Below are positions 17,750-31,829 of a DNA stretch of 64,000 nucleotides, piece by piece. The position numbers were made by a program, and so were the translations under genes. The DNA lies in the NCBI GenBank assembly GCA_035690485.1, contig DASSKL010000043.1, forward strand, positions 41,318 to 105,317. Direction: 5' to 3'. Every line of letters begins with the position of its first letter. Positions within the stretch are counted from its first letter, which is position 1. Under the pieces are notes generated by a model, which saw only the letters and a list, made by a program, of their open reading frames with translations, was not told the origin of the DNA and ran no database searches. The stretch comes from Mycobacteriales bacterium. Its GTDB lineage: Bacteria > Actinomycetota > Actinomycetes > JAFAQI01 > DASSKL01.

Positions 17750-18694
17750 ATGAGCGGCTCACCCGCGCCCGACAGGCGCACCCTGCCGGTGCCCGACGGC
17801 CTCGAAGGGCTGCGCCTCGACGCCGCCGTGGCCCGGATGTTCGGGTTGTCCCGCACCGCCGCCGCCGACGTCATCGAGAGCGGCGGCGCGCTCGTCGACG
17901 GCAGCCGGGCCGGCAAGTCCGACCGGGTCCACGCCGGCGCCTGGCTCGAGGTCGAGCTGCCCGCCGCCCCCGGCGCGCCCACCGCTGTCCCTCAGGTCGT
18001 CGAGGGGCTGCGGGTCGTGCACGAGGACGACGACATCGTCGTCGTCGACAAGCCGGTCGGAGTCGCGGCGCACCCGAGCCCCGGCTGGACCGGGCCCACC
18101 GTCGTCGGCGGCCTGCTCGGCGCGGGCTACCGGGTGGCGACCTCCGGGGCGGCCGAACGCCAGGGCATCGTGCACCGGCTCGACGTCGGCACCAGCGGCC
18201 TCATGGTGGTCGCCAAGAGCGAGGCGGCCTACAGCGCGCTCAAGCGGGAGTTCCGCGAGCGCACCGTCGACAAGCGCTACGCCGCGCTCGTGCAGGGGCA
18301 CCCCGACCCTCTGCGCGGCACGATCGACGCCCCGATCGACCGCCATCCCGGTCACGACTACCGGTTCGCGGTCGTCGCCGGCGGCAAACCGAGCGTGACC
18401 CACTACGACACGGTCGAGGCGTTCCGGGCGGCCTCGCTGCTCGACGTACGCCTCGAGACCGGCCGCACCCACCAGATCCGCGTGCACATGGCCGCGGTCC
18501 GCCACCCCTGCGTCGGCGACCTGGCGTACGGCGCCGATCCCACTCTCGCGGCCCGGCTCGGGCTGGCCAGGCAGTGGCTGCACGCCGCGCGGCTCGGCTT
18601 CGCGCACCCCGGCCACGGCGAGTGGGTGGAGTTCGAGAGCCCGTTCCCCGCCGACCTGCAGCACGCGCTGGACGTCGTGGCGGGGGAGTCGTGA
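17750..18694 (+). CDS. rluD: RluD-type 23S rRNA pseudouridine synthase
   Basis: 314 residues. N-terminal S4 RNA-binding domain (about 22-80, [21 protein letters not shown]) followed by the RluA-family catalytic domain with the active-site Asp in [19 protein letters not shown], and the terminal [13 protein letters not shown] segment. Converts uridines of helix 69 of 23S rRNA in known RluD. ATG 17750 follows lspA by 52 bases and has a weak ribosome site. The gene is coupled by GTGA to the next one. RluA-family paralogues are hard to tell apart, so the exact target is inferred from the S4 domain and synteny. Confidence 0.9.
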   Translation: MSGSPAPDRRTLPVPDGLEGLRLDAAVARMFGLSRTAAADVIESGGALVDGSRAGKSDRVHAGAWLEVELPAAPGAPTAVPQVVEGLRVVHEDDDIVVVDKPVGVAAHPSPGWTGPTVVGGLLGAGYRVATSGAAERQGIVHRLDVGTSGLMVVAKSEAAYSALKREFRERTVDKRYAALVQGHPDPLRGTIDAPIDRHPGHDYRFAVVAGGKPSVTHYDTVEAFRAASLLDVRLETGRTHQIRVHMAAVRHPCVGDLAYGADPTLAARLGLARQWLHAARLGFAHPGHGEWVEFESPFPADLQHALDVVAGES

Positions 18695-19581
18695 CCGGCC
18701 GCCGCACCGGGCGGGGCCTCGCCGACCTCGACGACTCGCTGGTCCCGGAGGCCGCGCGACGGCTGCAGGCCGCGGTCGCCGCCGCCCGGGCCGAGGCGCG
18801 GCACTGGCTGCCGGAGACCGAGGCCCTGCGCGCCGACCCGGTCACGGCGGTCCGCAACCACCCGCAGGCGCTGATCGCCGCGGTGCTCGCGCTGGTCGTC
18901 GTGGTGTCGTTGGGCGCGATCGCCACCCACCGGCCCGAGAGCCCGGCACCGGCCGCTGCCACCCAGAGCGTGGTCGACCTCGGCCCGACGGCCGGCCAGC
19001 CGGTGTCGGCCTACCAGCACGCCGCCGCCGCCCGCCTCGCCCGCTACGCGCGCGCTCACCCCGCCACGCCGACCTACGCGGTCGTCGACTTCCACGGCTA
19101 CCTCACCCCGGGCCAGGTGGCCGCGATCGCCGGGCCGCGCCGCGTCGTCCGCGCCTACGTGCACGTGACGGCGTCCGGGCTGCGCACCCCGGTCCACGTC
19201 CTCGACGTGGGCTCGGTCGCCGAGCTGCCGCAGGCAATCGTCCGCAGCGGGCAGGTGGCGGCCGCTGAGGCGAAGGGCTACCGCCAGCTGCTCGACGTGA
19301 TCGGGCAACCGACCAGCGCGCGCGACAAGGCCGTGCAGGCGGTCTACGCCGAGCGGGTCGCGGCCACCGAGGCGGAGGCCAAGGGGCTGGTCGCGGCCTG
19401 CCGCTGCGTCTACGCCGTCGTCGTGCAGGGCACCGGCGAGACCCTGCGCCGGCTCGCGGCCGCGCCGCAGGTGCGCGTGCTCGACCCGGCGCCCGCGGGT
19501 TCGGCGTTCGCCGACCTGGCGATCATCGCGGTGCTGCCCGAGGTGACCGCCGAGATCCCGGCCGACCAGGGGTTCCGATGA
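18691..19581 (+). CDS. Single-pass membrane protein of unknown function
   Basis: 296 residues; I do not recognise the family. A hydrophilic N-terminal part of about 65 residues with an Ala/Arg helix is followed by one membrane helix ([20 protein letters not shown], about 64-84) and a large domain probably outside the cell ([20 protein letters not shown]; later [13 protein letters not shown]). The helical stretch around 215-245 is rich in Ala/Glu. It is translationally coupled at both ends (GTGA with rluD, ATGA with the acetyltransferase), so it belongs to the lspA-rluD transcription unit. Confidence 0.7.
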   Translation: MTGRRTGRGLADLDDSLVPEAARRLQAAVAAARAEARHWLPETEALRADPVTAVRNHPQALIAAVLALVVVVSLGAIATHRPESPAPAAATQSVVDLGPTAGQPVSAYQHAAAARLARYARAHPATPTYAVVDFHGYLTPGQVAAIAGPRRVVRAYVHVTASGLRTPVHVLDVGSVAELPQAIVRSGQVAAAEAKGYRQLLDVIGQPTSARDKAVQAVYAERVAATEAEAKGLVAACRCVYAVVVQGTGETLRRLAAAPQVRVLDPAPAGSAFADLAIIAVLPEVTAEIPADQGFR

Positions 19582-20015
19582 CCGCCGTCGAGATCGCCCG
19601 CGTGACCGAGGAGGCCGACGTGCAGGCGGCCTACGCCGTGCGCCACACGGTCTTCGTGGAGGAGCAGGGGGTGCCGCTCGTCCTCGAGCGCGACGGCCTC
19701 GACGACCGCACCGAGCACTTCCTCGGGCGGCTCGACGGGCGCCCGGTGGCCGCGGCCCGGCTCATGCGGGGACCTGCGCCCGGCGTCGGGGTCGCCCAGC
19801 GCGTGGCGGTGCTGCCCGAGCTACGGGGGACCGGTGTGGGCGCGGCGCTGATGTCGGTGCTCGAGGCACGGGCCCGCGAGCGCGGGATGACCGAGGTCGA
19901 GCTGCACGCGCAGGTGCCGGTGCGCGGCTTCTACGAGCGGCTCGGCTACGCGGCGTACGGCGACGAGTACGACGAGGCCGGGATCCCGCATGTCTCCATG
20001 CGCAAGGAGCTGTGA
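19578..20015 (+). CDS. GNAT-family N-acetyltransferase (ElaA/YjcF-like)
   Basis: 145 residues. The acetyl-CoA pyrophosphate loop is [19 protein letters not shown]; the N-terminal half carries [17 protein letters not shown] and DDRTEHFL, and the C-terminal half [21 protein letters not shown] and PHVSMRKEL, all as in ElaA/YjcF-type enzymes. The substrate is unknown. ATG 19578 overlaps the preceding stop (ATGA), and the gene closes the lspA-rluD unit before dnaE. Confidence 0.87.
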   Translation: MTAVEIARVTEEADVQAAYAVRHTVFVEEQGVPLVLERDGLDDRTEHFLGRLDGRPVAAARLMRGPAPGVGVAQRVAVLPELRGTGVGAALMSVLEARARERGMTEVELHAQVPVRGFYERLGYAAYGDEYDEAGIPHVSMRKEL

Positions 20016-20176
20016 GCGCGGCGTGCCGAGGCGACGCGCCGTGCCGTCATGCCGTTGCGCCGATTCTGTCCGCCCGCCGTGTTACAACCTCGGAAGCACC
20101 GCTGGCCGTCTTCCCCCGCGCCGCTCGCCCGTTGGGTGGTGTCACCGCGTTCGCGTCGCCGAAGGAGGCCGTCCTG

Positions 20177-23100
20177 ATGTCGGGCACGGAGTTCGTGCAC
20201 CTGCACGTGCACACCGAGTACTCCATGCTCGACGGCGCCGCCCGGCTCAAGGACCTCTTCGCCGAGGCCGCCCGCATGGGCATGCCGGCCCTCGCGATGA
20301 CCGACCACGGCAACGTCTTCGGCGCCTACGACTTCTACAAGCAGGCCACCGCGGCGGGGGTCAAACCGATCATCGGCATGGAGGGCTACCTCGCGCCGGG
20401 CAGCCGCTTCGACCGGCGGCGGGTCGCGGTCGGCGGGGCGACCTCCGACGACAACCCCGGCGAGATGTACACCCACATGACCCTGCTGGCCGAGAACCAG
20501 CAGGGGCTGCACAACCTCTTCCGGCTGTCGAGCCTGGCCAGCCTCGAGGGCTACTACTACAAGCCCCGCATGGACCGCGAGCTGCTCGCCGCGCACGGCG
20601 GCGGCATCATCGCGACGACCGGCTGCCCGTCCGGCGAGGTCAACAGGCTGCTGCAGCGCGGCGCCTACGACCAGGCCCGGGCCGCGGCCGCCGACTACCG
20701 CGACATCTTCGGCCGCGGCAACTTCTTCTGCGAGCTGATGGACCACGGCATCGACATCGAGCGCCGCCACCGCGACGACCTGATCCGCCTCGCCAAGGAC
20801 CTCGAGCTGCCGTTCGTCGCCACCAACGACCTGCACTACACCTACCCGCAGGACTCCGAGGCCCACGAGGTCCTGCTCTGCGTGCAGACCGGCAAGACGC
20901 TCGCCGACCCGACGCGCTTCCGGTTCGACGCCCGCGACTTCTACCTGAAGAGCGCCGACGAGATGCGCACGCTGTGGCGTGACTTCCCCGAGGCCTGCGA
21001 CAACACCTTGCTCATCGCCGAGCGGGTCGACGTGCACTTCGACGAGGGCGCCGACCTCATGCCGCAGTTCCCGGTGCCGTCGGGGGAGACCGAGGACTCG
21101 TGGCTGCGCCAGGAGGTCGCCCGCGGGCTGGCGCGGCGCTACCCCGGCGGGGTCCCCGACGACCGGCGCGCCCAGGCCGACTACGAGCTCGACGTCATCG
21201 TGCAGATGGGCTTCCCCGGCTACTTCCTCGTCGTCGCCGACCTGGTCCGCTACGCCCACGACAACGGCATCCGGGTCGGGCCGGGCCGCGGCAGCGCAGC
21301 CGGGTCGCTGGTCGCCTACGCGCTCGGCATCACCGAGCTCGACCCGATCGAGCACAAGCTGCTGTTCGAGCGGTTCCTCAACCCCGAGCGCGTCTCCATG
21401 CCCGACATCGACATGGACTTCGACGAGCGCCGGCGCGCCGACATGATCCGCTACGCGACGGAGAAGTACGGCGAGGAGCGGGTCGCGCAGATCATCACCT
21501 ACGGCACGATCAAGGCCAAGCAGGCGATCAAGGACTCCGCCCGGGTGCTCGGCTACCCCTACGCCGTCGGCGAGCGGCTGACCAAGGTGATGCCGCCGCC
21601 GGTGATGGGCAAGGACCTGCCGCTCGCGGCCATCTTCGACTCCGCGCACCCGCGCTACAACGAGGCGGGCGAGTTCCGCTCCCTCTACGAGAGCGACCCC
21701 GACGCCAAGCGCGTCGTCGACACCGCTCGCGGGCTCGAGGGGCTCAAGCGGCAGTGGGGCGTGCACGCCGCCGGCGTCATCCTCTCCCGCGAGCCGCTGA
21801 TCGACGTCATCCCGATCCAGCGCCGCGAGCAGGACGGCGCGATCATCACGCAGTTCGACATGGGCGCCTGCGAGTCGCTCGGCCTGCTCAAGATGGACTT
21901 CCTCGGCCTGCGCAACCTCACCGTGCTCGACGACTGCCTGGCCAACGTCAAGGCCAACCGCGGCATCGAGCTGCGCCTCGAGGATCTCGCCCTCGACGAC
22001 CGCCCCACCTACGAGCTGCTCTCGCGGGGCGACACGCTCGGCGTCTTCCAGTTCGACGGCGGGCCGATGCGCGCGCTGCTGCGCTCGATGAACCCCGACT
22101 CGTTCGACGACATCTCCGCCGTGGGCGCGCTCTACCGGCCTGGCCCGATGGCGGCCAACGCGCACAACGACTACGCCGACCGCAAGACCGGACGCAAGCC
22201 TGTCGTGCCCATCCACCGCGAGCTGGCCGAGCCGCTCGCCGAGATCCTGGGGGAGACCTACGGCCTGATCGTCTACCAGGAGCAGGTCATGGCGATCGTG
22301 CAGAAGGTCGCCGGTTACTCGCTGGGGGCCGCCGACCTGCTGCGCAAGGCGATGGGCAAGAAGAAGAAGGAGATCCTCGACAAGGAGTACGTCCCGTTCC
22401 GCGACGGCATGCGCGCCAACGGCTACAGCGACGACGCCATCAAGACGCTCTGGGACATCCTCGTCCCGTTCTCCGACTACGCCTTCAACAAGGCCCACTC
22501 CGCGGCCTACGGCCTGGTGTCCTACTGGACCGCCTACCTCAAGGCCAACTTCCCGGCCGAGTACATGGCGGCCCTGCTCACCAGCATCAAGGACGACAAG
22601 GACAAGTCCGCGCTCTACCTCAACGAGTGCCGACGCATGGGCATCAAGGTGCTGCCGCCCGACGTCAACGACTCCGACTCCGACTACACGCCGCGCGGCA
22701 GTGACATCCGGTTCGGGCTGTCTGCCGTCCGCAACGTCGGCGACAACGTCGTCGCCTCGGTCGTGGCCACGCGCAAGGCGAAGGGCCGCTTCACCGACTT
22801 CCTCGACTTCCTCGCCAAGGTCGAGGCGCCGGTCTGCAACAAGCGGCTCGTCGAGTCACTGATCAAGGCCGGTGCCTTCGACTCGCTCGGGCACACCCGG
22901 CGGGCGCTGCTCGAGCGGCACGAGCAGGCCATCGACGCCTTCGTCGAGACCAAGCGGGCCGAGGCGGTCGGGCAGTTCGACCTGTTCGCGACCGGCGACG
23001 ACGGTGGCGGCGGGTCGGCGGCGCCGCCCGGGGTCGCCATCGACTTCTCGGTCCACGAGTGGGACAAGTCCCTGCTGCTCGCCTACGAGCGCGAGATGCT

Positions 23101-23698
23101 GGGTCTCTACGTCTCCGACCACCCGCTGCTCGGTGTCGAGCACGTCCTCGCCGGTGCGGCCGACTGCACGGTCGCCGCGCTCACCTCCGGCGACGGCCGT
23201 CCCGAGGGTTCGATCGTCACGGTCGGCGGGCTGGTCGCAGGGCTGCAGCGCAAGATGACCAAGCAGGGCGCCCCCTGGGCGATGGCGATGATCGAAGACC
23301 TCGAGGGCGCCATCGACGTGATGTTCTTCCCGGCGACCTACGGCCAGGTGGGTCACCTGCTCGCCGACGACGCCATCGTGCTGGTCCGCGGACGGCTCGA
23401 CCTGCGGGAGGACGTGCCGCGACTGGTGGCGATGGAGCTGTCGCTGCCGGACCTGTCCCAGCAGGTCCGCGGGCCCGTGGTCGTCAGCCTGCCGACGGCG
23501 CGTTGCACCCCGCCGCTCGTCGAGCGGCTGCGCGAGGTGCTCGCGGCGCACCCGGGCACCACCGAGGTGCGCCTGCAGCTGCAGACCGGCCCGCGCACGC
23601 GGGTGCTCCGGCTCGACGACGGCCTGCGCGTCGCCCCGAGCCCCGCGCTGATGGGCGACCTCAAGGAGCTGCTGGGCCCGACTGCCGTGGTCAGTTGA
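20177..23698 (+). CDS. dnaE: DnaE, DNA polymerase III alpha subunit
   Basis: 1173-residue replicative polymerase. Domains in order: PHP ([19 protein letters not shown]), palm with [17 protein letters not shown] and the catalytic acidic motif [12 protein letters not shown], fingers, helix-hairpin region, and a C-terminal OB fold (about 1000-1090). ATG 20177 is chosen over the open frame from 20012 because GAAGGAGG lies eight bases upstream and the PHP motif then starts at residue 8. The 161-base gap before it holds no convincing promoter. The stop overlaps the next gene as TTGA. Confidence 0.97.
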   Translation: MSGTEFVHLHVHTEYSMLDGAARLKDLFAEAARMGMPALAMTDHGNVFGAYDFYKQATAAGVKPIIGMEGYLAPGSRFDRRRVAVGGATSDDNPGEMYTHMTLLAENQQGLHNLFRLSSLASLEGYYYKPRMDRELLAAHGGGIIATTGCPSGEVNRLLQRGAYDQARAAAADYRDIFGRGNFFCELMDHGIDIERRHRDDLIRLAKDLELPFVATNDLHYTYPQDSEAHEVLLCVQTGKTLADPTRFRFDARDFYLKSADEMRTLWRDFPEACDNTLLIAERVDVHFDEGADLMPQFPVPSGETEDSWLRQEVARGLARRYPGGVPDDRRAQADYELDVIVQMGFPGYFLVVADLVRYAHDNGIRVGPGRGSAAGSLVAYALGITELDPIEHKLLFERFLNPERVSMPDIDMDFDERRRADMIRYATEKYGEERVAQIITYGTIKAKQAIKDSARVLGYPYAVGERLTKVMPPPVMGKDLPLAAIFDSAHPRYNEAGEFRSLYESDPDAKRVVDTARGLEGLKRQWGVHAAGVILSREPLIDVIPIQRREQDGAIITQFDMGACESLGLLKMDFLGLRNLTVLDDCLANVKANRGIELRLEDLALDDRPTYELLSRGDTLGVFQFDGGPMRALLRSMNPDSFDDISAVGALYRPGPMAANAHNDYADRKTGRKPVVPIHRELAEPLAEILGETYGLIVYQEQVMAIVQKVAGYSLGAADLLRKAMGKKKKEILDKEYVPFRDGMRANGYSDDAIKTLWDILVPFSDYAFNKAHSAAYGLVSYWTAYLKANFPAEYMAALLTSIKDDKDKSALYLNECRRMGIKVLPPDVNDSDSDYTPRGSDIRFGLSAVRNVGDNVVASVVATRKAKGRFTDFLDFLAKVEAPVCNKRLVESLIKAGAFDSLGHTRRALLERHEQAIDAFVETKRAEAVGQFDLFATGDDGGGGSAAPPGVAIDFSVHEWDKSLLLAYEREMLGLYVSDHPLLGVEHVLAGAADCTVAALTSGDGRPEGSIVTVGGLVAGLQRKMTKQGAPWAMAMIEDLEGAIDVMFFPATYGQVGHLLADDAIVLVRGRLDLREDVPRLVAMELSLPDLSQQVRGPVVVSLPTARCTPPLVERLREVLAAHPGTTEVRLQLQTGPRTRVLRLDDGLRVAPSPALMGDLKELLGPTAVVS

Positions 23699-24816
23699 CT
23701 ACCGACGCCCCCGGGGAGCCGTCCCGCCGCGTCCTGCTCGTCTCGGCCAGCATGGGCGCGGGCCACGACAACGCCGCCGCCGAGCTGGCCCGCCGGCTGA
23801 CCGGCCGCGGCCACGTGGTCGACTCGGTCAACCTGCTCGAGCTGCCGGCAGGGGGGCAGGGGCCGCGGCTGCGGGCGTTCTACGGCCTCCTGCTGCGCCG
23901 CGCGCCCGTGGTCTACGACGCGGCCATGCGGTTCTGGGCCCGGTGGCCGCGTCCCCTGGAGGCGGTGACCGCTGCCGGCGCCGGCCCCTACGAGCGGGGG
24001 CTGGCGGCGGCCATCGAGCGCAGCCGGCCCGACGTCGTCGTCTCGACGTTCAACCTGTCCAGCCAGTGCCTCGGGCGGATGCGGGCCGACGGCCGCGCGA
24101 CGGTGCCCATCGTCACCTACGTCACCGATCCCGGTGCCCACCCCTACTGGGTCCACCCGGCGGTCGACCTGCACCTCGCGGTCACCCCCGACACGGCGGT
24201 CGCCCTCGCCGCGATGGGCGCCCGGCGGGTCGCGGCAACGGGACCCCTGGTGCGACCCGGGTTCGCCGCCGTCCCCGACCTTGCCTCGGTGGGAGCGGCC
24301 GCGCGCCGGCGGCACGGGCTGCCCGAGACCGGCGCCCTCGCGCTGGTCGCCGCGGGTTCCGAGGCCTACGGGCATGTCGAGCACACCGTCCGGGTCCTGT
24401 CGGCGGTGCCCGGGGTGCTGCCGGTCGTGTTGTGCGGCCGAGACGACCGGTTGCGCCGGAGGCTCGAGCGGCACCGGCTCGGCCGCCCGCTCGGCTGGGT
24501 CGACGACGTCCCGGGCCTGATGGCCGCCGCCGACGTGCTCATCGACAACGCCGGCGGGCTGACCTGCCTCGAGGCCCTGGTCACCGGACTGCCGGTGGTC
24601 GTCTTCCGCCCGCTGCCCGGGCACGGCCGGTTCAACGCCCGGTCGCTGCACGCGTCGGGGCTCGCGGTCTGGGCCCGCCGCGACGACGACCTCGGACCAG
24701 CGGTGCGCGGGCTGCTCGACGACGACGCGGCGCGCACGGCGCAGGTCGGGCGCGGGCGGGCGATCGTCACCGGCGATGTGGCCGACGAGGTGCTCCGCCT
24801 CGTCGACGCGTCGTGA
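23695..24816 (+). CDS. MGDG-synthase/UgtP-like glycosyltransferase
   Basis: 373 residues. The N-terminus [19 protein letters not shown] is the hallmark of the monogalactosyldiacylglycerol-synthase type (GT28-like) fold. The C-terminal nucleotide-sugar site is [20 protein letters not shown], followed by [13 protein letters not shown]. Such enzymes transfer a sugar to a membrane lipid. The likely start is TTG 23695, overlapping the dnaE stop. The following polysaccharide deacetylase is coupled by GTGA, so the pair may make or modify a surface glycoconjugate; the acceptor cannot be told. Confidence 0.82.
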   Translation: MTTDAPGEPSRRVLLVSASMGAGHDNAAAELARRLTGRGHVVDSVNLLELPAGGQGPRLRAFYGLLLRRAPVVYDAAMRFWARWPRPLEAVTAAGAGPYERGLAAAIERSRPDVVVSTFNLSSQCLGRMRADGRATVPIVTYVTDPGAHPYWVHPAVDLHLAVTPDTAVALAAMGARRVAATGPLVRPGFAAVPDLASVGAAARRRHGLPETGALALVAAGSEAYGHVEHTVRVLSAVPGVLPVVLCGRDDRLRRRLERHRLGRPLGWVDDVPGLMAAADVLIDNAGGLTCLEALVTGLPVVVFRPLPGHGRFNARSLHASGLAVWARRDDDLGPAVRGLLDDDAARTAQVGRGRAIVTGDVADEVLRLVDAS

Positions 24817-25529
24817 GCGGCCGCCTGCTGCGGCGCGCGGCGGCCGTCGCGGTGGCCTCGCAGGTGCTGCCCGCGGCCACCTGGATCCCCGGGGTGCGCA
24901 TCCGCCTGGCGCCCGCCCTGGCCGGGCTCGGCCGCCCGGGGCATCTGGCGCTCACGTTCGACGACGGGCCCGATGCGGCGTCGACCCCGCAGTTCCTGCA
25001 CGCGCTCGACGACCTGGGGTGGCGGGCGACGTTCTTCGTCCTCGGCGAGCAGCTGCGCCGCGCGCCCGGCCTGCTCCGCGACCTCTCCGCCGCCGGGCAC
25101 GAGATCGGCCTGCACGGCGACCGGCACCGCTACCTGCTCGCCCGCACCCCTGCGGCCGCGCGCGACGACCTGACCCGCGGCCGCGACGCGGTCGGCGACC
25201 TGCTCGGCCACCCGCCGGCGTGGTTCCGGCCGCCCTACGGTGTGCTGTCCGGCAGCGGCCTGCTCGCCGCCCGCCGGCTGCACCTGCGCCCGGTGCTGTG
25301 GTCGGCCTGGGGCCGCGACTGGCGGGCAGAGGCCACCGCCGCGAGCGTGCTCGACGACCTGACCGCCGGTGTCCTGGACGGTGGCACGGCGCTCCTGCAT
25401 GACTCCGACGTCACCTCTGTCCCGGGGGCGTGGCGGGCCGCCCTCGGCGCCCTTCCGCTGCTCGCCGAGGAGGCGGCCCGACTCGGCCTGACGGTCGGAC
25501 CGCTGCGCGAGCACGGCATCCGGTTCTAG
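24813..25529 (+). CDS. Polysaccharide deacetylase (NodB homology, CE4)
   Basis: 238 residues. A hydrophobic N-terminal segment (about 5-20) may be a signal or anchor. NodB motifs follow in order: TFDDGPD (catalytic Asp and metal Asp), GLHGDRHRYL (metal His pair; the first motif letter is Gly where many relatives have Ser), and RPPYG. It removes acetyl groups from N-acetylated sugars at the cell surface. The substrate could be peptidoglycan or the product of the coupled upstream glycosyltransferase. GTG 24813 overlaps the preceding stop. Confidence 0.87.
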   Translation: MSGRLLRRAAAVAVASQVLPAATWIPGVRIRLAPALAGLGRPGHLALTFDDGPDAASTPQFLHALDDLGWRATFFVLGEQLRRAPGLLRDLSAAGHEIGLHGDRHRYLLARTPAAARDDLTRGRDAVGDLLGHPPAWFRPPYGVLSGSGLLAARRLHLRPVLWSAWGRDWRAEATAASVLDDLTAGVLDGGTALLHDSDVTSVPGAWRAALGALPLLAEEAARLGLTVGPLREHGIRF

Positions 25530-25604
25530 GCCCGCGGCCCCGGGCAACAGGATCTTCCGGCGTACCCTGCAGGTCGAGCCTGCCGCCCCAGTCCGAGCCG
25601 AGGC

Positions 25605-26554
<950 letters not shown>

Positions 26555-26558
<4 letters not shown>

Positions 26559-27352
26559 CGCTCACCGCCCCGAGCGGCACCGCTGCGGGCACCGTGACGC
26601 CGTCTCCGACGACGCCATTCCTCTCGGCGTTCGCCGCCGTCTTCGCCGGGCAGCTGTCGCGGGCCAAGGTCGCGCGGGCGTCGCTGCTGTTCGTCGCCAC
26701 CCTGCAGTCGCTCGGCATCCTGGTCCTGGTCCGCGGGGTGGTCGACACCAGCAGCGAGGTGACGAAGGAGTCGGTGGTCGCCGGCTCGGCGATCCTCGTC
26801 ATCGCGTTCGTCGCGCTGAACCTGCTGGCCCAGCGCCTCGGCATGCTCAAGGCCGCACGGGCGCTCGACTACTACGCCGCCGTGCCGGTCGCGCCGAGCG
26901 CGGTGGTCCTCGGCATCGCCGCGTCCTACGCGACGTTCACCGTGCCGGGCACCGCGCTGACCGCGGTGGTGGGCGGCCTCCTCTACGGGTTGCCGATCGG
27001 GCACCTGTGGGTGCTCGTCGTCGTCATCCCGCTCGCCGGCGCCGCGCTCGCCGGCCTCGGCGCGCTCATCGGCCTGCTCATGCCCCGACCCGAGCTGGCG
27101 ACCGTCGCGGGGCAGCTCGGCATGACCGCCGTACTCTTCCTCGGCGTGATCCCCGCCGACCGGCTCCCGCTCGCCGTGCGCGTCGTGCGCGCGGCGGTGC
27201 CGTCGACGTACGCTGTCGACGCGCTGGCCGGGTCGTTCCTCAACCACCCCGACTGGGTGTGGATCGGCTGGCACCTCGCGGTCTGCGCGGCCGTCGCCGC
27301 CGCCGGCCTGGCGGTCGCGTCGATGGCGTTCCGTCGAGCGGTCGCCGGGTGA
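26555..27352 (+). CDS. ABC-2 type transporter permease
   Basis: 265 residues with six predicted membrane helices in the ABC-2 (DrrB/NodJ-like) arrangement, including the conserved end region LPLAVRVVRAAVPSTYAVDA. It forms an export complex with the preceding ATPase. The first 25 residues are Ser/Thr/Pro-rich and cytoplasmic. GTG 26555 overlaps the ATPase stop and the gene ends in GTGA with the next one. The substrate is unknown. Confidence 0.88.
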
Positions 27353-27864
27353 CGCTGCCAGCCTGGCGGCGGCAGGCCGGTGCCGCCGTCACCGCCGCCT
27401 GCGCGCTCGTCCTGCTCGGCGCCCCGGTCGGGCTGATCTGGGGCGCGCTCGCGCCCCGGCTCGACTTCGTGGTGACCGCCGGCGGTCAAGGCCTCGACCT
27501 CGTCAACCCCGAGTCGGAGGCGCTCGTCGCCGCCGACGGCTACTTCGTCTTCATCACCGCCGTGGTCGGCATCGCCTGCGGGATCCTGGCCTACCGGATC
27601 GGCCGGCTGCGCTACGGGCCGGGGCTGGTCGCCGGCCTCGCCGCGGGCGGCCTTGGCGCGGCGGCGGTCGCCGCGCAGGTAGGCCGGCGGCTCTACCTGC
27701 CGGGCTTCCACCACGCCGAGACCGCGGTCGCGGCGGGGCACCACGTGTTGCTGTACGTGTCCGTGCGGGCGCAACCGGCGCTCTTCGTCTGGGGCTTCGC
27801 CGCCGCGCTCGGCTACGGCCTGCTCGTCGCGATCTTCGAACGGGAACCGATCCGGCGCACGTAA
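27349..27864 (+). CDS. Small four-helix membrane protein (possibly DUF2567)
   Basis: 171 residues with predicted membrane helices at about 10-32, 65-85, 93-113 and 140-162 and an outside loop containing DFVVTAGGQGLDLVNPESEA. Topology, size and position beside a LON-domain gene and hisD fit the actinobacterial DUF2567 proteins, but I assign that family only tentatively. GTG 27349 overlaps the permease stop, so it may be an accessory part of the ABC system. It converges on the LON-domain gene with a six-base gap. Confidence 0.7.
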   Translation: MTLPAWRRQAGAAVTAACALVLLGAPVGLIWGALAPRLDFVVTAGGQGLDLVNPESEALVAADGYFVFITAVVGIACGILAYRIGRLRYGPGLVAGLAAGGLGAAAVAAQVGRRLYLPGFHHAETAVAAGHHVLLYVSVRAQPALFVWGFAAALGYGLLVAIFEREPIRRT

Positions 27865-27870
27865 CCGGTC

Positions 27871-28542
27871 TCAGTTGTGATGGGTCCCCTGGGAGAGGTC
27901 GGTCGCGGGGGCGGCGCGCAGCGTGCGCAGCATCGCGGTCTCGCGGCGCAGCATCGCCAGCTCGGCAGTCAGGCGCCCTTCAGCGGTCTCCTCGGCGAGC
28001 AGCCGCTGCCGGTCGCCGAGGTCGAGCAGCATCGTCGCCGCGACCAGGTACGACAGCACCAGCGGGTCGCCGGGGATCGTCGGCGCGTCGACGGGGGAGG
28101 CCTGCGCCTCCGCCACCACCTCCAGGTAGCGGCCGAACTGCGAGCGCACCTGCTCGGCCAGCATCTTCACCGCGGCCTGCGCCCCCACCGTCTCCGGCAG
28201 CAGGTCGACGTCGGCCGACAGGTACGGGCGCGAGTCGTCGGTCTCCAGCACCCGGAACCGCGCGACGCCGCTGGTGATGATGTCGTAGCGGCCGTCGTCG
28301 TAGGCCGTGACCCGGCGCAGCTCGGCGGTGCACCCGACGTCGTAGAGCGCGTCGACGCCGTCCTCGCCGACCTCGCGACCGCGCCGGATCGCGACGACCC
28401 CGAACCGCCTCGGCTCGTTCGCGGGCAGCGCCGTGAGCTCCTCGACCAGCAGCCGGTAGCGCTCCTCGAAGACGTGCAGCGGCAGCAGCAGCCCCGGGAA
28501 CAGCACCGTGCCGAGCGGGAAGAGCGGCAGCCGGGCGCGCAT
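27871..28542 (-). CDS. LON substrate-binding-domain protein
   Basis: 223 residues consisting of the Lon N-terminal (PUA-like) domain only: [33 protein letters not shown], and [13 protein letters not shown], then a helical C-terminal part. There is no AAA or protease domain, so it is not a Lon protease; its role is unknown. The ATG at 28542 is chosen because the LON motif begins within a few residues of it. A -10-like TAGGCT seven bases upstream suggests a leaderless transcript. It is divergent from hisD, as in relatives. Confidence 0.88.
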   Translation of the reverse strand: MRARLPLFPLGTVLFPGLLLPLHVFEERYRLLVEELTALPANEPRRFGVVAIRRGREVGEDGVDALYDVGCTAELRRVTAYDDGRYDIITSGVARFRVLETDDSRPYLSADVDLLPETVGAQAAVKMLAEQVRSQFGRYLEVVAEAQASPVDAPTIPGDPLVLSYLVAATMLLDLGDRQRLLAEETAEGRLTAELAMLRRETAMLRTLRAAPATDLSQGTHHN

Positions 28543-28549
28543 GCAGTGG

Positions 28550-28555
28550 AGCCTA
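28550..28555 (-). promoter_or_regulatory. Leaderless -10 element of the LON-domain gene
   Basis: On the minus strand TAGGCT ends seven bases before the ATG at 28542, so transcription would start at the start codon. No Shine-Dalgarno is present. Confidence 0.4.
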
Positions 28556-28690
28556 GGGCGTTCCGGCCCCTTCCCGGTCGCCTCGAGCGGCGGGCATCCG
28601 CGCCGCGGGCCGGCCGTCCGGGCTGAGGCGGCCCGTGGTGCCTCTACCCTGGAGTCTCCCGTTTCCGCCCGTTGCCTCCTGGAGTCCGCC

Positions 28691-31092
<2,402 letters not shown>

Positions 31093-31680
31093 ATGGCGCG
31101 CCAGGCGCGGGTCGAGCGGGCCACCAAGGAGTCGCGCGTCGAGGTGACGCTCGACCTCGACGGCAGCGGCACCACCGACGTGTCGACCGGGGTGCCGTTC
31201 TTCGACCACATGCTCGCCCAGCTGGGCCGGCACGGCGGGTTCGACCTCGCCGTCCGCACCTCCGGCGACCTCGAGGTCGACGCCCACCACACGGTCGAGG
31301 ACACCTCGCTCGCGGTCGGGCAGGCGCTGCGCGAGGCGCTCGGCGACAAGGCCGGCATCCGGCGGTTCGGCGACGCGCTCGTGCCGCTCGACGAGACGCT
31401 CGTCCAGGCGGCGGTCGACCTGTCCGGCCGGCCCTACGTCGTCCACGTCGAGCCGGAGGTCGTCGAGCTGATCGGCAGCTACGACACCACGCTGACCCGC
31501 CACATCTGGGAGTCGCTGGTCGCGGAGGCGCGGATCTGCCTGCACGTGCGGGTGCTGTCCGGACGCAACGCGCACCACGTCGTCGAGGCGCAGTTCAAGG
31601 CCGTCGCCCGCGCGCTGCGCGACGCCGTGGCGCTCGACCCTCGGGTCGCCGGCGTGCCCAGCACCAAGGGCGTGCTGTGA
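31093..31680 (+). CDS. hisB: HisB, imidazoleglycerol-phosphate dehydratase
   Basis: Monofunctional dehydratase (195 residues; no phosphatase domain as in enteric HisB). It shows the duplicated metal-binding fold: [34 protein letters not shown], then [14 protein letters not shown] and [22 protein letters not shown] 31093 abuts the hisC stop. A small membrane-protein gene follows with GTGA overlap. Confidence 0.96.
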   Translation: MARQARVERATKESRVEVTLDLDGSGTTDVSTGVPFFDHMLAQLGRHGGFDLAVRTSGDLEVDAHHTVEDTSLAVGQALREALGDKAGIRRFGDALVPLDETLVQAAVDLSGRPYVVHVEPEVVELIGSYDTTLTRHIWESLVAEARICLHVRVLSGRNAHHVVEAQFKAVARALRDAVALDPRVAGVPSTKGVL

Positions 31681-31829
31681 CCCTCCTGCTCTACGTCCTC
31701 GCCGGTTTCCTGCTCGGCGGCGCCATCTCGGTGTGGCGCAACCAGCCGAGCACGGTCGGGCGAGCGCTGGCGGTCGTCCTCGGCGTGATCGCGGCCATCG
31801 CGGCCTCCGGCGGGGTGCTCAACTCGTGA
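31677..31829 (+). CDS. 50-residue membrane protein between hisB and hisH
   Basis: Short ORF overlapping both neighbours by four bases (GTGA at each end), so it is almost surely translated. It has two hydrophobic stretches: [17 protein letters not shown] at about 3-19 and [17 protein letters not shown] at about 30-46, separated by a polar turn (WRNQPSTVG). Small membrane proteins at this place in his operons are known from other actinobacteria; no function has been assigned that I know of. Confidence 0.75.
   Translation: MTLLLYVLAGFLLGGAISVWRNQPSTVGRALAVVLGVIAAIAASGGVLNS

Noticed and set aside
20016..20176. Longer dnaE start at 20012
   Set aside because: It would add 55 residues of non-conserved sequence; ATG 20177 has an excellent ribosome site and the PHP motif right after it.
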